Source: Mesorhizobium ciceri WSM4083 (lineage in GTDB: Bacteria > Pseudomonadota > Alphaproteobacteria > Rhizobiales > Rhizobiaceae). From it: a DNA stretch of 64,000 nt. Below, one piece after another: positions 44,902 to 53,962 of the stretch. Below the pieces are notes generated by a model, which was given only the letters and a program-made list of their open reading frames with translations, searched no databases and was not told where the DNA came from. Position numbers and translations under genes: made by a program. The first letter of the stretch is position 1. The number at the start of each line of letters is the position of its first letter. The stretch spans positions 181 through 64,180 of the forward strand of contig NZ_JAFG01000011.1 in NCBI RefSeq assembly GCF_000519305.1. Reading direction: 5' to 3'.

Positions 44902-45663
44902 ATGAGCGACACGACTTCACGCCTGACCGGCTGGATGGATCTTGCCAACCCGACGCGCTTCGTCGGGCTGGCGGACAGGGTCGTGCCATGGCTGGCCACG
45001 ATCGCCACACTGATCCTCGCCGTCGGGCTCTATATGAGCTTCGCCGCGCCTGAGGATTTCCAGCAAGGCCTCACCGTTCGCATCATGTACATCCACGTGC
45101 CTTTCGCCTGGCTCGCCATGATGTGCTACACGCTGATGGCGATCTCGGCGCTCGGCACACTGGTCTGGCGGCATCCGCTGGCCGATGTCGCGCTGAAATC
45201 AGCCGCACCCATCGGCGCCGTCTTCACCGCGCTGGCGCTGATCACCGGTTCGATCTGGGGCAAGCCGATGTGGGGCACCTGGTGGGTCTGGGATGCGCGC
45301 CTGACCTCGGTGTTCGTGCTGTTCCTGATGTATCTCGGCATCATCGCGCTGACCCGCGCACTCGACGATGCCAGCCGCGCCGCCTGGGCCGCCGCCATCA
45401 TCACGCTGGTCGGCTTCATCAACATCCCAATCATCAAATTCTCGGTCGACTGGTGGAACACGCTGCACCAGCCGGCCTCGGTGTTCCGCATGGGCGGCTC
45501 GACCATCGACCCAAGCCTGCTATGGCCGCTGCTGGTGATGGCGCTCGGCTTCACCGTGCTGTTCTTCGCGCTGCACCTGATGGCGATGCGCACCGAAATC
45601 CGCCGCCGCAGGGTGATTGCCATGCGCAGGGTTGCGGCACGGCAGGCAGAGAGACGCGATTAG
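44902..45663 (+). CDS. ccmC: Heme exporter permease CcmC
   Basis: 253 residues, six membrane helices, with the tryptophan-rich heme-handling motif WGTWWVWDARLTSVF between helices 3 and 4 and conserved loop histidines (MYIHVPFAW; WWNTLHQPASVF). Presents heme to CcmE for cytochrome c maturation at the inner membrane. Unusually, no ccmA/ccmB precedes it and no ccmD or ccmG follows; instead the IS-containing repeat lies upstream and a beta-barrel gene downstream. Confidence 0.95.
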   Translation: MSDTTSRLTGWMDLANPTRFVGLADRVVPWLATIATLILAVGLYMSFAAPEDFQQGLTVRIMYIHVPFAWLAMMCYTLMAISALGTLVWRHPLADVALKSAAPIGAVFTALALITGSIWGKPMWGTWWVWDARLTSVFVLFLMYLGIIALTRALDDASRAAWAAAIITLVGFINIPIIKFSVDWWNTLHQPASVFRMGGSTIDPSLLWPLLVMALGFTVLFFALHLMAMRTEIRRRRVIAMRRVAARQAERRD

Positions 45664-45852
45664 GTTTCCCCCTCTCGCCGCTCGAATTGCGACCAGCAGC
45701 AACCTTACTCCTGCTTTCGCCCAAACAATGCTGCTGTGTTGCTGTATAGCAACGAGGTGTCCCAAAAGGCCGCCTCGACTTCGTCCGTCCGTTGACATCT
45801 TCCCCTGAGCCGAGCGAAGTGCCAGTCACTGTTATCGAGCGGGGATTCGACG

Positions 45853-46536
45853 ATGAAACTGAGTTTACTGGCTGGGGTATCGATACTCGCATTGGGGCTT
45901 GGCTGGAGTTCGGCGCACGCCGCCGATGCTGTCGTCGACGCCCCGAGGGCGGAAGATCTCTGGTATGTCACACTGTTTGGTGGCGCCAGTTTCCCCAATG
46001 ATGTGAAGACGGACTACGATGGTTCTCGGTATTCAGTCGATCTTAATACTGGCTTCGTGATCGGCGGTGCTGTCGGTCGGCGCATCAACGATGTGTTTCG
46101 TGTCGAAGGCGAATTGTCCTACGCGCGCTACAAAGCAAGTTCGTTTAGCGGCAGTTACGACGGTGTTGTCTTCAACTCAGGCGATGCGGCCGGCAATTTG
46201 TCAGCGACCTATCTGCTCGCCAATGTCTGGGCCGACGTTGCGCATTTTGGCGATGCCAAGCTCTATGTCGGCGGCGGTATCGGCGCAGCTTATGTTACCG
46301 CCGATACCCATTTTGACGGTGACGACTTTGGATATGGGCCTGGCGGCTGGGGTTTCGCCGGCCAGTTGGGGACCGGTGTCACCTATGCGGTGACGCAGAA
46401 TGTCGACCTCGATTTCGGCTATCGCTTCAAGGCCGTCTCCAACGTCGATCTGGACGACAATGACGGCAGCAATACCTACAAGGATGCCAAATTGTACTCC
46501 CACAATCTGCAGTTTGGCGTTATCTACAAGTTCTGA
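45853..46536 (+). CDS. Outer-membrane beta-barrel protein (Omp25/Omp31-like)
   Basis: 227 residues: signal peptide ending SSAHAAD, then alternating beta strands rich in Gly and aromatics (LWYVTLFGGASF, FVIGGAVGRRINDVFRVEGELSYARY, LYVGGGIGAAYV, LDFGYRFKAVSNVD) and the terminal aromatic residue (FGVIYKF) required for barrel insertion. Small 8-stranded barrel of the rhizobial Omp25/31 group. Specific function not assignable. Lower GC than neighbouring genes. Confidence 0.87.
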   Translation: MKLSLLAGVSILALGLGWSSAHAADAVVDAPRAEDLWYVTLFGGASFPNDVKTDYDGSRYSVDLNTGFVIGGAVGRRINDVFRVEGELSYARYKASSFSGSYDGVVFNSGDAAGNLSATYLLANVWADVAHFGDAKLYVGGGIGAAYVTADTHFDGDDFGYGPGGWGFAGQLGTGVTYAVTQNVDLDFGYRFKAVSNVDLDDNDGSNTYKDAKLYSHNLQFGVIYKF

Positions 46537-46576
46537 TTTGACCGGCCTGTCACAAGCCGCGACCGGGATTTGACGG

Positions 46577-48208
46577 ATGCCGCTCTTGCCACGCCGGCAG
46601 CCCTTGGGTCTGCCGGCAATGATCCCAGCCTCTCTTCCGACCGCCGGTGAACCGGCGGAAAAGACATTGCAGCGCGGCATCGACCTACAACGGCGCAAGC
46701 GTTTTCGCGAGGCCGAGTTCTGCTACCAGACGGTTCTTCGCACGCAGCCGAAAAATGCCATGGCGCTGAACCTGATGGGCACTCTGGCCATCGAGGCCGA
46801 GCATCATGACGCCGCCATTGCCTATATGGAAAGGGCGGTCAAGCTCGAACCGGGCAACGCCATCTTCCGCAACAATCTCGGCAACGCCTACAATGTCACC
46901 GGCGACATCGAGCGCGCCCGCAAACATCTAAAGAAGGCGATCGCGCTTGACGGACGGCTCATCGAAGCTTTGTGCAATCTCGGCCGGTCCTACCGCAGCC
47001 AGCTCGAGGGCGACGTCGCCGAAGGTTTCTATCGCCGGGCGCTGGCGGTCGACAGCCAATCGCTGACGGCCCTTGCCGGTATGGGCGATCTGCTCACCGA
47101 CATCGGCCGACAGGCCGAGGCGGTCGAATGTTTTGGCCGCGCGCTTGCCATCGACCCGAGCCATGTCGAGGCGCTGGCCGGAATGGCGCTGGCGCGCCGG
47201 GCGGTCAAGGACGATCCGGCGCTGCCTTTGATACGGGCTCGCCTGGAATTGCCCATGACGACCGATCGCGAGCGGGTGGTGCTGCACCACGCCGCCGGCA
47301 AAATGCTCAACGATCAGCGCGAGTATCGCCTGGCCATCCGCCATTTCGCGCAGGCCAAGGCAATTTCCGGCAATGATTTCGACATTGACCGGCACACCCA
47401 GCTTTACGACAGCTTCATCGACACTTTCGATGCCGACTTCTTCGCGGCGCGGCCGAAATTGGGAAATCCGTCGAGACGCCCGGTCTTCATCGTCGGCATG
47501 CCACGGTCGGGAACAACACTGACCGAGCAGATATGCGCCAGTCATCGCGATATCTATGGCGCGGGCGAACTGCCGACCATTCGCTCGTTGGCCGGTGAAC
47601 TCGGGTTCGACAAACTCGATCCTGCTGTCTTCACCAAGGCCATGGCGGCGCTCACTCCGGCCAAGGCGAAAGAGCTCGGCTCGAAATATCTAGACGATCT
47701 CAACAAGCGCAACGGCAAGGCGCGGCTGGTCGTCGACAAGATGCCGCATAATTTCGAGATGCTGGCCTTCATCAGCCTCATCTTGCCAAATGCCCGCATC
47801 ATCCATTGCCGGCGCGACCCGATGGACAATTGCACGTCCTGCTTCATGCATAATTTTTCCGAAGCACATGGCTACAATGCCGATCTGACCAAGCTGGGGC
47901 AGTATTACCGGCAATATGACCGCTTGATGCGCCATTGGGCCAAGGTCGTCCCGCTTGATATCCACGACATGCCCTACGAAGAAACGGTGGCCGATTTTGA
48001 GCATCGCGCGCGTGGATTGATCGGGTTCCTCGGGGTCGAATGGGACGATGCCTGCCTCCGTTTCCACGAAACCGAGCGCACGGTGCGGACGCCGAGCCGC
48101 TGGCAGGTGCGCCAGCCGATCTATTCGTCCTCGGTCGAGCGCTGGAAACTGTACGGCGACGCCCTCGATCCATTGAAAACCGCGCTGGGTCCAGTTCTTC
48201 AACGCTGA
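46577..48208 (+). CDS. TPR-repeat sulfotransferase family protein
   Basis: 543 residues. N-terminal half holds about five tetratricopeptide repeats (for example FYRRALAVDSQSLTALAGMGDLLTDIGRQAEAVECFGRALAIDPSH shown in part: AVECFGRALAIDPSHVEAL). C-terminal half is a sulfotransferase: VFIVGMPRSGTTLTEQI is the 5'-PAPS loop and ARIIHCRRDPMDNCTSCF the 3'-phosphate loop. Likely transfers sulfate to a cell-surface or small-molecule acceptor. ATG 46577 is used; ATG 46619 is an alternative. It follows the beta-barrel gene after 40 bases, possibly cotranscribed. Confidence 0.86.
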   Translation: MPLLPRRQPLGLPAMIPASLPTAGEPAEKTLQRGIDLQRRKRFREAEFCYQTVLRTQPKNAMALNLMGTLAIEAEHHDAAIAYMERAVKLEPGNAIFRNNLGNAYNVTGDIERARKHLKKAIALDGRLIEALCNLGRSYRSQLEGDVAEGFYRRALAVDSQSLTALAGMGDLLTDIGRQAEAVECFGRALAIDPSHVEALAGMALARRAVKDDPALPLIRARLELPMTTDRERVVLHHAAGKMLNDQREYRLAIRHFAQAKAISGNDFDIDRHTQLYDSFIDTFDADFFAARPKLGNPSRRPVFIVGMPRSGTTLTEQICASHRDIYGAGELPTIRSLAGELGFDKLDPAVFTKAMAALTPAKAKELGSKYLDDLNKRNGKARLVVDKMPHNFEMLAFISLILPNARIIHCRRDPMDNCTSCFMHNFSEAHGYNADLTKLGQYYRQYDRLMRHWAKVVPLDIHDMPYEETVADFEHRARGLIGFLGVEWDDACLRFHETERTVRTPSRWQVRQPIYSSSVERWKLYGDALDPLKTALGPVLQR

Positions 48209-48241
48209 GTGCATCTGGCGTTCAGTTCGGGCGCGTCGGTC

Positions 48242-49303
48242 TCACCCCATCCTTCCCCGCGCCGCCACCGGCAGCGTTTCCAGCACCTTGTCGCCGTCGA
48301 CCAGATTGACCTCGTTGAACAAATTGGTGACGACGCAGCAATGGTCGGGCACGACACGCACGCGCTCGCCGATGCGCAGCTTGCCGTCGCCCGAAAGCGT
48401 GACGGTGCCGTGCTCCTCGCTCAGGCCCGTCACCCGCGCTCCCGACACGCCGAGCAACTCGCCGAAATCGGCGAGACCCAGCGTGTCGCTGGACAGCGCC
48501 TTGCTGCCGGCATCGAGGATAGCGCGCGTCGCTGTGGGATGGCTGACCACCGTCGACAGCACCGTCAGCGCACAGTCGTCGAGGCCGCCGACGCCTTTGG
48601 CGACCTGATAGCGGTCGAGATAGATGTAGGTGCCTGGACGATACTCCGTGACAACAGATGTATCGCTGGAGCGCCACATATCCGGGGTGCCGCCGCTGGA
48701 GATGCGTTCGCAGGCGAGGCCTGACGCGGCCAGTGCCTGCTTGGCCCCGGCGAGCCAGGCTTCGGCCTCCGCTGCCCGCCCGGCGGCCGGGTAGGTCATC
48801 AGTCCGCCGAAGGCGAGGCCACCGGCTCTGTCGATCTGTCTTGCCAGCGCAACCGCTTCATCAGCCGTCTGCACGCCGCAGCGGCCCATGCCGGTGTCGC
48901 ATTCGACCAGCACCGGCAGACGATGGCCGGCATCGGTGAAGGTGGTTGCCAGCCCTTCGAGCGTCTCCATGCTGTCCGCTGTCACCGACAGGGTGACGCG
49001 CCCGTGCAGCGCCAGAAGCCGTTCCAGCTTGGCCCGCCCAAGGATGTTGTAGGGAAGAAAAATATCGGTCAGCCCGGCATCGGCCATCACCTCGGCCTCG
49101 CCGATCTTCTGGCAGGTGATGCCGACGGCGCCGGCCGCCACCTGCTTCTTTGCCCAGTAGGGCAATTTGTGCGTCTTGATATGCGGCCTGAGCTTCAGCC
49201 CGTTCTTGTCGGCATGCGCCTGGGCGCGGGCAATGTTGGCTTCCGCGCGCGCGGCGTCGATCAGGATGGACGGCGTATCGAGATCGTGGACGGTCGGCAT
49301 CAT
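48242..49303 (-). CDS. D-threonine aldolase / D-serine dehydratase-like PLP enzyme
   Basis: 353 residues of the alanine-racemase-N-terminal fold type III group. PLP lysine in LRPHIKTHK; VECDTGMGRCGV; SSGGTPD phosphate-binding; C-terminal metal pair in VVPDHCCVVTN (His-x-Cys), typical of metal-activated D-threonine aldolases and D-serine dehydratases. Cleaves D-3-hydroxy-amino acids; exact substrate not determinable. Start ATG 49303 or 49300. Confidence 0.87.
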   Translation of the reverse strand: MMPTVHDLDTPSILIDAARAEANIARAQAHADKNGLKLRPHIKTHKLPYWAKKQVAAGAVGITCQKIGEAEVMADAGLTDIFLPYNILGRAKLERLLALHGRVTLSVTADSMETLEGLATTFTDAGHRLPVLVECDTGMGRCGVQTADEAVALARQIDRAGGLAFGGLMTYPAAGRAAEAEAWLAGAKQALAASGLACERISSGGTPDMWRSSDTSVVTEYRPGTYIYLDRYQVAKGVGGLDDCALTVLSTVVSHPTATRAILDAGSKALSSDTLGLADFGELLGVSGARVTGLSEEHGTVTLSGDGKLRIGERVRVVPDHCCVVTNLFNEVNLVDGDKVLETLPVAARGRMG

Positions 49304-49490
49304 CTTTCACCCCATGAGGAATCCGCGGGTTTTATGGCCCTGAAAATCCGTGATGTCACGCGGCCAGGCAAGCGGATCTGTGGTCCATACGCCCTGCGCA
49401 ATGCCGGGCAGGGCGGCGAGATGGATCGACACCGCATCGACGTTCGGCTATGCGATTTGCCAGACAAATCGATACGAAGGGATCATGATC

Positions 49491-50177
49491 ATGAAGCGCT
49501 CCGCCATCAACGACATCATCCGCGAAGCCGACGCTTTCATCCGCTCGTTCGGCTACATCATGCCGCCCTTCGCCTATTGGTCGCCGCAGGAGGCGAAGGC
49601 GCGCCAAGTCGACTCGTCGGCGGTGTTTAGCTCGCGGCTCGGCTGGGACATCACCGATTACGGGCAAGAGAAATTCAGGGAACTCGGCCTGTTCCTGTTC
49701 ACCGTTCGCAACGGCCGCTACGAGGACATGAAGAAGGGCATGGGCATGCTCTATGCCGAGAAGATCATGATCTCGCGCAAGGACCAGCTGTCGCCGATGC
49801 ACCGCCACAACATCAAGGCCGAGGACATCATCAACCGTGGCGGCGGCAAGCTGGTGCTGGAACTGTTCATGCATGACCGCGACGGCGGCATCGATCCCAA
49901 GGCCGAGGTTTCGGTGCCGGTCGACGGAACCATCCACAGGCTGCCCGCGGGCGGGCTCCTGAAGCTCGACCCGGGCCAGAGCGTCACGCTGCTGCCCGGC
50001 GTCTGGCATGCTTTCTGGGCCGAGGGCAAGGACGTGCTGATCGGCGAGGTCTCGACCGTCAATGACGATCTCACCGACAATGTGTTTCGCGAACCGATCG
50101 GGCGTTTTTCCAACATCGACGAAGACGTTGCCCCGGTCCATCTGCTGGTGTCCGACTACGAGAAGTGGCTGGGGTAA
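49491..50177 (+). CDS. D-lyxose ketol-isomerase-like cupin protein
   Basis: 228 residues from ATG 49491, with GAAGG ahead at good distance (ATG 49485 is too close to it). The D-lyxose isomerase family cupin: LYAEKIMISRKDQLSPMHRHNIKAEDIINRGGG in two parts, with metal ligands H, H and E in MHRHNIKAED and a fourth His in VWHAFWAEG, then GEVSTVNDD. Interconverts D-lyxose/D-xylulose or D-mannose/D-fructose. Divergent from the aldolase gene; no other sugar genes adjoin it. Confidence 0.88.
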   Translation: MKRSAINDIIREADAFIRSFGYIMPPFAYWSPQEAKARQVDSSAVFSSRLGWDITDYGQEKFRELGLFLFTVRNGRYEDMKKGMGMLYAEKIMISRKDQLSPMHRHNIKAEDIINRGGGKLVLELFMHDRDGGIDPKAEVSVPVDGTIHRLPAGGLLKLDPGQSVTLLPGVWHAFWAEGKDVLIGEVSTVNDDLTDNVFREPIGRFSNIDEDVAPVHLLVSDYEKWLG

Positions 50178-50429
50178 GGGGCGCCGCCCCACGCCCTCGG
50201 TGACGCCAGTCACACGGTCGAAAGCCCGGACTTCTGGCTCCCGATCGAGGCGGGGTACGTCACAAGCACTTTGCCGGGTTGATTAGGGGTCCGCCTTCAT
50301 CCAGATGGATGGCGACTCTCGTCAGCGCATGTGTTGGCTTCAAGCCGAAGCGCGGAGACCGGAGCGACAATGGGCGAGGGTCCCATTGGGCGTCTGTCTC
50401 CATAGGCTCGGTGACCGAGGAGAGCCAAG

Positions 50430-50651
50430 ATGCAATTTCCTGCCCAGAAGAACAAAAGATCGGCTCAACCTGCCGAGGATGAGCGCCAGGCACGGCTTGA
50501 GAAAACAGCTAGGCTCAAGCAGCTTCGGTCCTATGCTTCCTGGCTTTCGTCTGACCCAAATGCCCAACTTCACGATGAGATCGACTGCTCCGTGCTGATC
50601 GAGGAAGGCGTGGAACGACGCGGCATGGAGCCTTGGCTGATCGGCAGGTGA
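50430..50651 (+). CDS. Possible small protein of 73 residues, unknown
   Basis: ATG 50430 is preceded by GAGGAGAG, a fair ribosome site. The product is charged (KNKRSAQPAEDERQARLEK) with a C-terminal LHDEIDCSVLIEEGVERRG. No homologous family recognised and no membrane segment. Codon use looks acceptable but the length makes this uncertain; it may be spurious. Confidence 0.33.
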   Translation: MQFPAQKNKRSAQPAEDERQARLEKTARLKQLRSYASWLSSDPNAQLHDEIDCSVLIEEGVERRGMEPWLIGR

Positions 50652-50713
50652 CACGACCGGGTGGCGCGGTTTCCACCACCAACGGCGATCTGGCCGACAA
50701 TTTGTTTGGCTAA

Positions 50714-50813
50714 AGCAGTTCACCGTTTCACGGAAACGGCGACCCGCTCTAACTCCTTGTTTTGACGCAATTCCGGACGGAACACCGTTTCACACTTTTC
50801 CTGGAATTGCTCT
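50714..50813. repeat. 100-base interspersed repeat
   Basis: Starts AGCAGTTCACCGTTTCACGG and ends CCTGGAATTGCTCT, with internal GTTTTGACGCAATTCCGGAC. I recognise this as a repeat that occurs many times between genes in Mesorhizobium-type genomes. The ends can partly pair with each other. It ends 40 bases before the TPR gene's stop. Confidence 0.6.
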
Positions 50814-50853
50814 AGCCGATCGGCCGCAACAGTGGCGGCAGGCTGACTTCGCG

Positions 50854-52542
50854 TCAGTGACAGCAGCCTTGCTGCGCGCTCGTCCTGCACAGGCAGGACG
50901 AGGTGATCGGCACGTCCGCCTTGGCCAGCGCTGCGGCAAGGCTTGTCTGCAATGTCGGCAATTCATCAGTCTCGCCGCGCCGTTTCAGGCATTCCACCAG
51001 CCCGTGCAGTGCCCAGACATTGTTCGGATGCTGGGCGCAGCGCTGCACCGTGCCGCTCAGGCCCAGATCGTCGCGATAGACCTGCTCGGCCTCTTGCGCA
51101 TGGCCCTGGTCGAGAAGCAGCGCCGCCAGCGCATGGCGCGGCGGGTGCATCCAGGCCCACGGCTCGGTGTAGGACAAATTGTCGTCAAGCTCGACCGCCT
51201 GCCGCAAATGGCTATACGCCTCCTCATGCCGGCCCTGGTGGTACGCCAGCTCGCCGTCGAGCAGGGCGGCACCGACAGCCAGTGAGGCTTGCGTCGGATT
51301 GCTGAGGAAGCGCCGCTCGGGCGCAATGCCTTTCAGATGCCGATGGAACGCTTCGCGCTCACGCTCGGCTTCAGCAAATTGCCCAAGCGTCGCATGCGCC
51401 ACACCCTTGGCGTAGTGCTGCATGGCCGCCGTCAGCACATAGAGGCCTGGCTCCGCGGTCGCCGGTTCGTCGATGATCTCCCGCCAGCGGCCGAAGCGCA
51501 CCTGCACATGCGATTTCATCGCATGGTAGCCTTCCACCGTCTGCGTGAGCTTGGGCCGGCCGGGGATGGCGACCACGTCGCGCGCGACCAGGCTGCGCAC
51601 CCTGTCGGCGGCCCACAGTGCAGGCTGGTACTGGCCCGACAACATGCAGGTGAACATCATCAGGTGCAGATCGTGGCAGCAGCCGAGCAGATAGTAGGTC
51701 GGCTCATCGGCATAGGCGAGATAGAGGTCGTTGGCGCGCACCGCCTTTTCGCTGGCACGTCTGGCTTTCTCATACTCGCCGCACAGCACATAGATGTGCC
51801 CCGGCATGTGGTTCATATGCCCGGCATCAGGACACATTTCGCCGAGCAGATCCGCTGACCGCATGCCGCGCTCCGGCATGGTGGACATTTCCAGCAGATG
51901 GATGTGCAGGTGGACGATCGCCGGATGTTGTGCTGCGCTGGCCTCACCGGCAAGCCGGATCGACCGCTCGCAGACGTCGAGCGCCTCGACGACATCGGAA
52001 TTCGGCGCCGGCGCGCCGGTCTTGAGGTTCCACAGCCGCCGCACCGTGCGCATCATCAGCGCTTCGACCAGCAGTGCCATCACATCATGGTCGTCGGGAA
52101 AGTCCCTGTACACAAGCCGCATCGCGGCGGCATAGGCGTCATCCCACCGTTGGAATTCGTCCGGGCTCACCCGGTACGGCTTCTGGAAGCGGGCGGCCAG
52201 CGCCTCGATCAGCCGCTTCTCGATCTCGTTGGCGGAAGCCGCATTGGCCCGGGCCAGCTGGACATGCGCGAAGCAGCGCTTGGTCGCGCTGTCGGCCTCG
52301 GCCTCGCCATGTTCCTTCCAGGTCAGATTGTAGAAAGGTCCGGCGGCATAGGCGATGCCCCAATGGATCATCGGACATTCAGGATCTGTTTCGAGCGCCT
52401 TCTCAAAACACTTGATGCCTTCCTCATGGTTGAAGCCATAGCACCAGTTGAGGCCGATATCGAACCAACGCTGGGTTTCTGTCGAGCGAGTGGAGATGGG
52501 GCGGCGGTAGATGCCGAGGTCGAAGCGGTCCATGTCTTCCAT
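50854..52542 (-). CDS. TPR-repeat protein with histidine-rich core
   Basis: 562 residues made mostly of helical hairpins of TPR type (for example NHEEGIKCFEKALETDPECP at 38-57). A conserved-looking core carries HLHIH at 211-215 and GHMNHMPGH at 241-249, suggesting metal binding. The extreme C-terminus is cysteine-rich (CLCRTSAQQGCCH). No signal peptide, so probably cytoplasmic. No partner genes nearby; function unknown. ATG 52533 is an alternative start. Confidence 0.8.
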   Translation of the reverse strand: MEDMDRFDLGIYRRPISTRSTETQRWFDIGLNWCYGFNHEEGIKCFEKALETDPECPMIHWGIAYAAGPFYNLTWKEHGEAEADSATKRCFAHVQLARANAASANEIEKRLIEALAARFQKPYRVSPDEFQRWDDAYAAAMRLVYRDFPDDHDVMALLVEALMMRTVRRLWNLKTGAPAPNSDVVEALDVCERSIRLAGEASAAQHPAIVHLHIHLLEMSTMPERGMRSADLLGEMCPDAGHMNHMPGHIYVLCGEYEKARRASEKAVRANDLYLAYADEPTYYLLGCCHDLHLMMFTCMLSGQYQPALWAADRVRSLVARDVVAIPGRPKLTQTVEGYHAMKSHVQVRFGRWREIIDEPATAEPGLYVLTAAMQHYAKGVAHATLGQFAEAEREREAFHRHLKGIAPERRFLSNPTQASLAVGAALLDGELAYHQGRHEEAYSHLRQAVELDDNLSYTEPWAWMHPPRHALAALLLDQGHAQEAEQVYRDDLGLSGTVQRCAQHPNNVWALHGLVECLKRRGETDELPTLQTSLAAALAKADVPITSSCLCRTSAQQGCCH

Positions 52543-52679
52543 TCAAAGTCTTGTCGACCGCGAGCCAAGCGGTACCAGATTCCTTCGCCATCAATGTGTG
52601 CCGAAATCCGTATCCATGGCAAACGCCACGAGTGCCATCGCCATTGTTTGAGACGGTAAGGCTGGCGTTCCCTGACAAG

Positions 52680-52716
52680 AAAAGCCGCCCGGCTTGTATC
52701 AGCGCGGGCGGCTTTT
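52680..52716 (-). terminator. Rho-independent terminator after tRNA-Cys
   Basis: AAAAGCCGCCCG and CGGGCGGCTTTT form a 12-base stem with a 13-base loop immediately beyond the tRNA-Cys 3' end; with terminal T runs on both strands it could stop transcription in either direction. Confidence 0.8.
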
Positions 52717-52722
52717 GAAAAA

Positions 52723-52796
52723 TGGAGGTCTGAATGGGAATTGAACCCATTACGTCGGTTTTGCAGACCGATGCGTCACCGTCCCGCCCTCAGACC
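52723..52796 (-). tRNA. tRNA-Cys (anticodon GCA)
   Basis: 74 bases including an encoded CCA. Acceptor GGTCTGA pairs with TCAGACC, the anticodon loop reads CTGCAAA flanked by CGGT/ACCG, and the T arm is GGGTTCAATTCCC. The cloverleaf is complete. Confidence 0.96.
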
Positions 52797-52924
52797 GTGC
52801 GGATCTTATGCCTACCTCATCGGTGCTTCGTCAACCTTGCTGCAGGGCAGCTTCCCGCTACGCGGTTGGACGACGAAAGGTGGGGACTGCTGGTGTTGTG
52901 GTGATGATGCGGCTAGCGCCACCC

Positions 52925-53584
52925 TTAGTCGGTCCCTTCGCGCGGCGCCTCGTCTTGCCAGCCGGCTAGCTCTGGCAGGTCGTCAAGCCAACTTTTCTCT
53001 GTCATCAAGGCATCGCCGGCCTGCGGGGCAGCCTCGGTGGCGTTTTGGATGAGCCAATCCATCCACTTGCGATAGGCGACCGGGGCCAACTCGGGCGGCA
53101 ACACCTTGGCCTTGGCCAGCATGCGTTTGCGGAAACTCACCTGCCTGCGGAGTTTGGTCGTCGTGAACTTGATGGCCTTGCCCTGGTATTCGACCGTCCA
53201 GCGCCCATCCCCATGGCTGGTGAGCCTGTCGATGGCGAAGCCGACATCCACCGGCCTATCCCGCCAAGGCAGCTCGATGGCATTCGTCCTCAGATCAAGT
53301 GCCCATCGCCTGTAGTCGGTCCCGGCACGCTGCGGCGGCAGCACCCCGGCCTGTTCGAGTATCTTCCTGCGGAAGGTCGGCTGCTTCTTGAGCTGGCCTG
53401 TCGTCAGCTCGATGCGATGCCCACGGAATTCGACATGCCAGCGGATCCTCCCATTGCCGAAATACTTGACCAGCCTGTCGATGACGAACTCGCCGTCGGA
53501 GAGCGTCACGCAGCCTTGGCTGATGCGTTCGAGAATGTACTGGCTATCAGTGAGCATGACGCGGCCTTGTGGAGGAGCCTTCAT
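52925..53584 (-). CDS. Unrecognised protein made of two 80-residue repeats
   Basis: 219 residues. Residues about 33-102 and 116-182 are clearly duplicates, offset by 80: RWHVEFRGHRIELTTGQLKK matches RWTVEYQGKAIKFTTTKLRR, then TFRRKILEQAGVLPP matches SFRKRMLAKAKVLPP, and DYRRWALDLRTNA matches AYRKWMDWLIQNA. The basic, aromatic-patterned unit could bind nucleic acid, but that is a guess. ATG 53557 (residue 10), with AAGG ahead, may be the true start. No signal peptide. It lies upstream of tRNA-Cys on the same strand with no obvious partner. Function unknown. Confidence 0.66.
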   Translation of the reverse strand: MKAPPQGRVMLTDSQYILERISQGCVTLSDGEFVIDRLVKYFGNGRIRWHVEFRGHRIELTTGQLKKQPTFRRKILEQAGVLPPQRAGTDYRRWALDLRTNAIELPWRDRPVDVGFAIDRLTSHGDGRWTVEYQGKAIKFTTTKLRRQVSFRKRMLAKAKVLPPELAPVAYRKWMDWLIQNATEAAPQAGDALMTEKSWLDDLPELAGWQDEAPREGTD

Positions 53585-53962
53585 GAAGCTTCACTAAGGC
53601 GGACGCAACGACCAGGCAATCTCGCCTTCCATGATTCCGTCGCATAGACACCGATGACGCGCCGTATCGCTCGCGCGCTTATCCTGACCAGCGGCTAGGA
53701 GCAGCGGCCCGGCGTCGGGGGGTATCGAGGGGGACTGGCGCCGAGCCTGACCGGCTTGGAGGGGGCAGTGCCGGCTGTCCGAATTATAAGCCCTTTTATG
53801 TGCCACTGCTAATTTAATCAAAGGAGCATGTTCCGTCAGATCGACCAGGCCAGGAATCCGGGAAGCCCGCGTGAAGCATCTGCGCGGCAAGAAAAAGAGG
53901 GCCGACAGGCTACCAGAGGCGCGGGCTTTCGGCGTCAAAGCACATTCCGCTGCAACTCTGCG
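53585..53962. other. 378-base intergenic region, nothing recognised
   Basis: Open frames exist on both strands but none shows a family pattern. AAAGGAG precedes an ATG at 53828, yet the frame that follows runs antisense through the cytochrome gene and is arginine/serine-biased, as shadow frames are. AT-rich sequence at 53786-53822 could hold a promoter. Confidence 0.4.

Larger units (their letters stand above)
50178..50853. other. 676-base region with a possible short gene and a 100-base repeat
   Basis: Between the lyxose-isomerase-like gene and the TPR gene. It holds a possible 73-codon gene (50430-50651) and an interspersed repeat (50714-50813), described separately. The first 250 bases show no feature I can name. 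Confidence 0.5.

Noticed and set aside
45664..45852. ccmD downstream of ccmC
   Set aside because: No small single-helix frame with a ccmD-like pattern is found before the beta-barrel gene.
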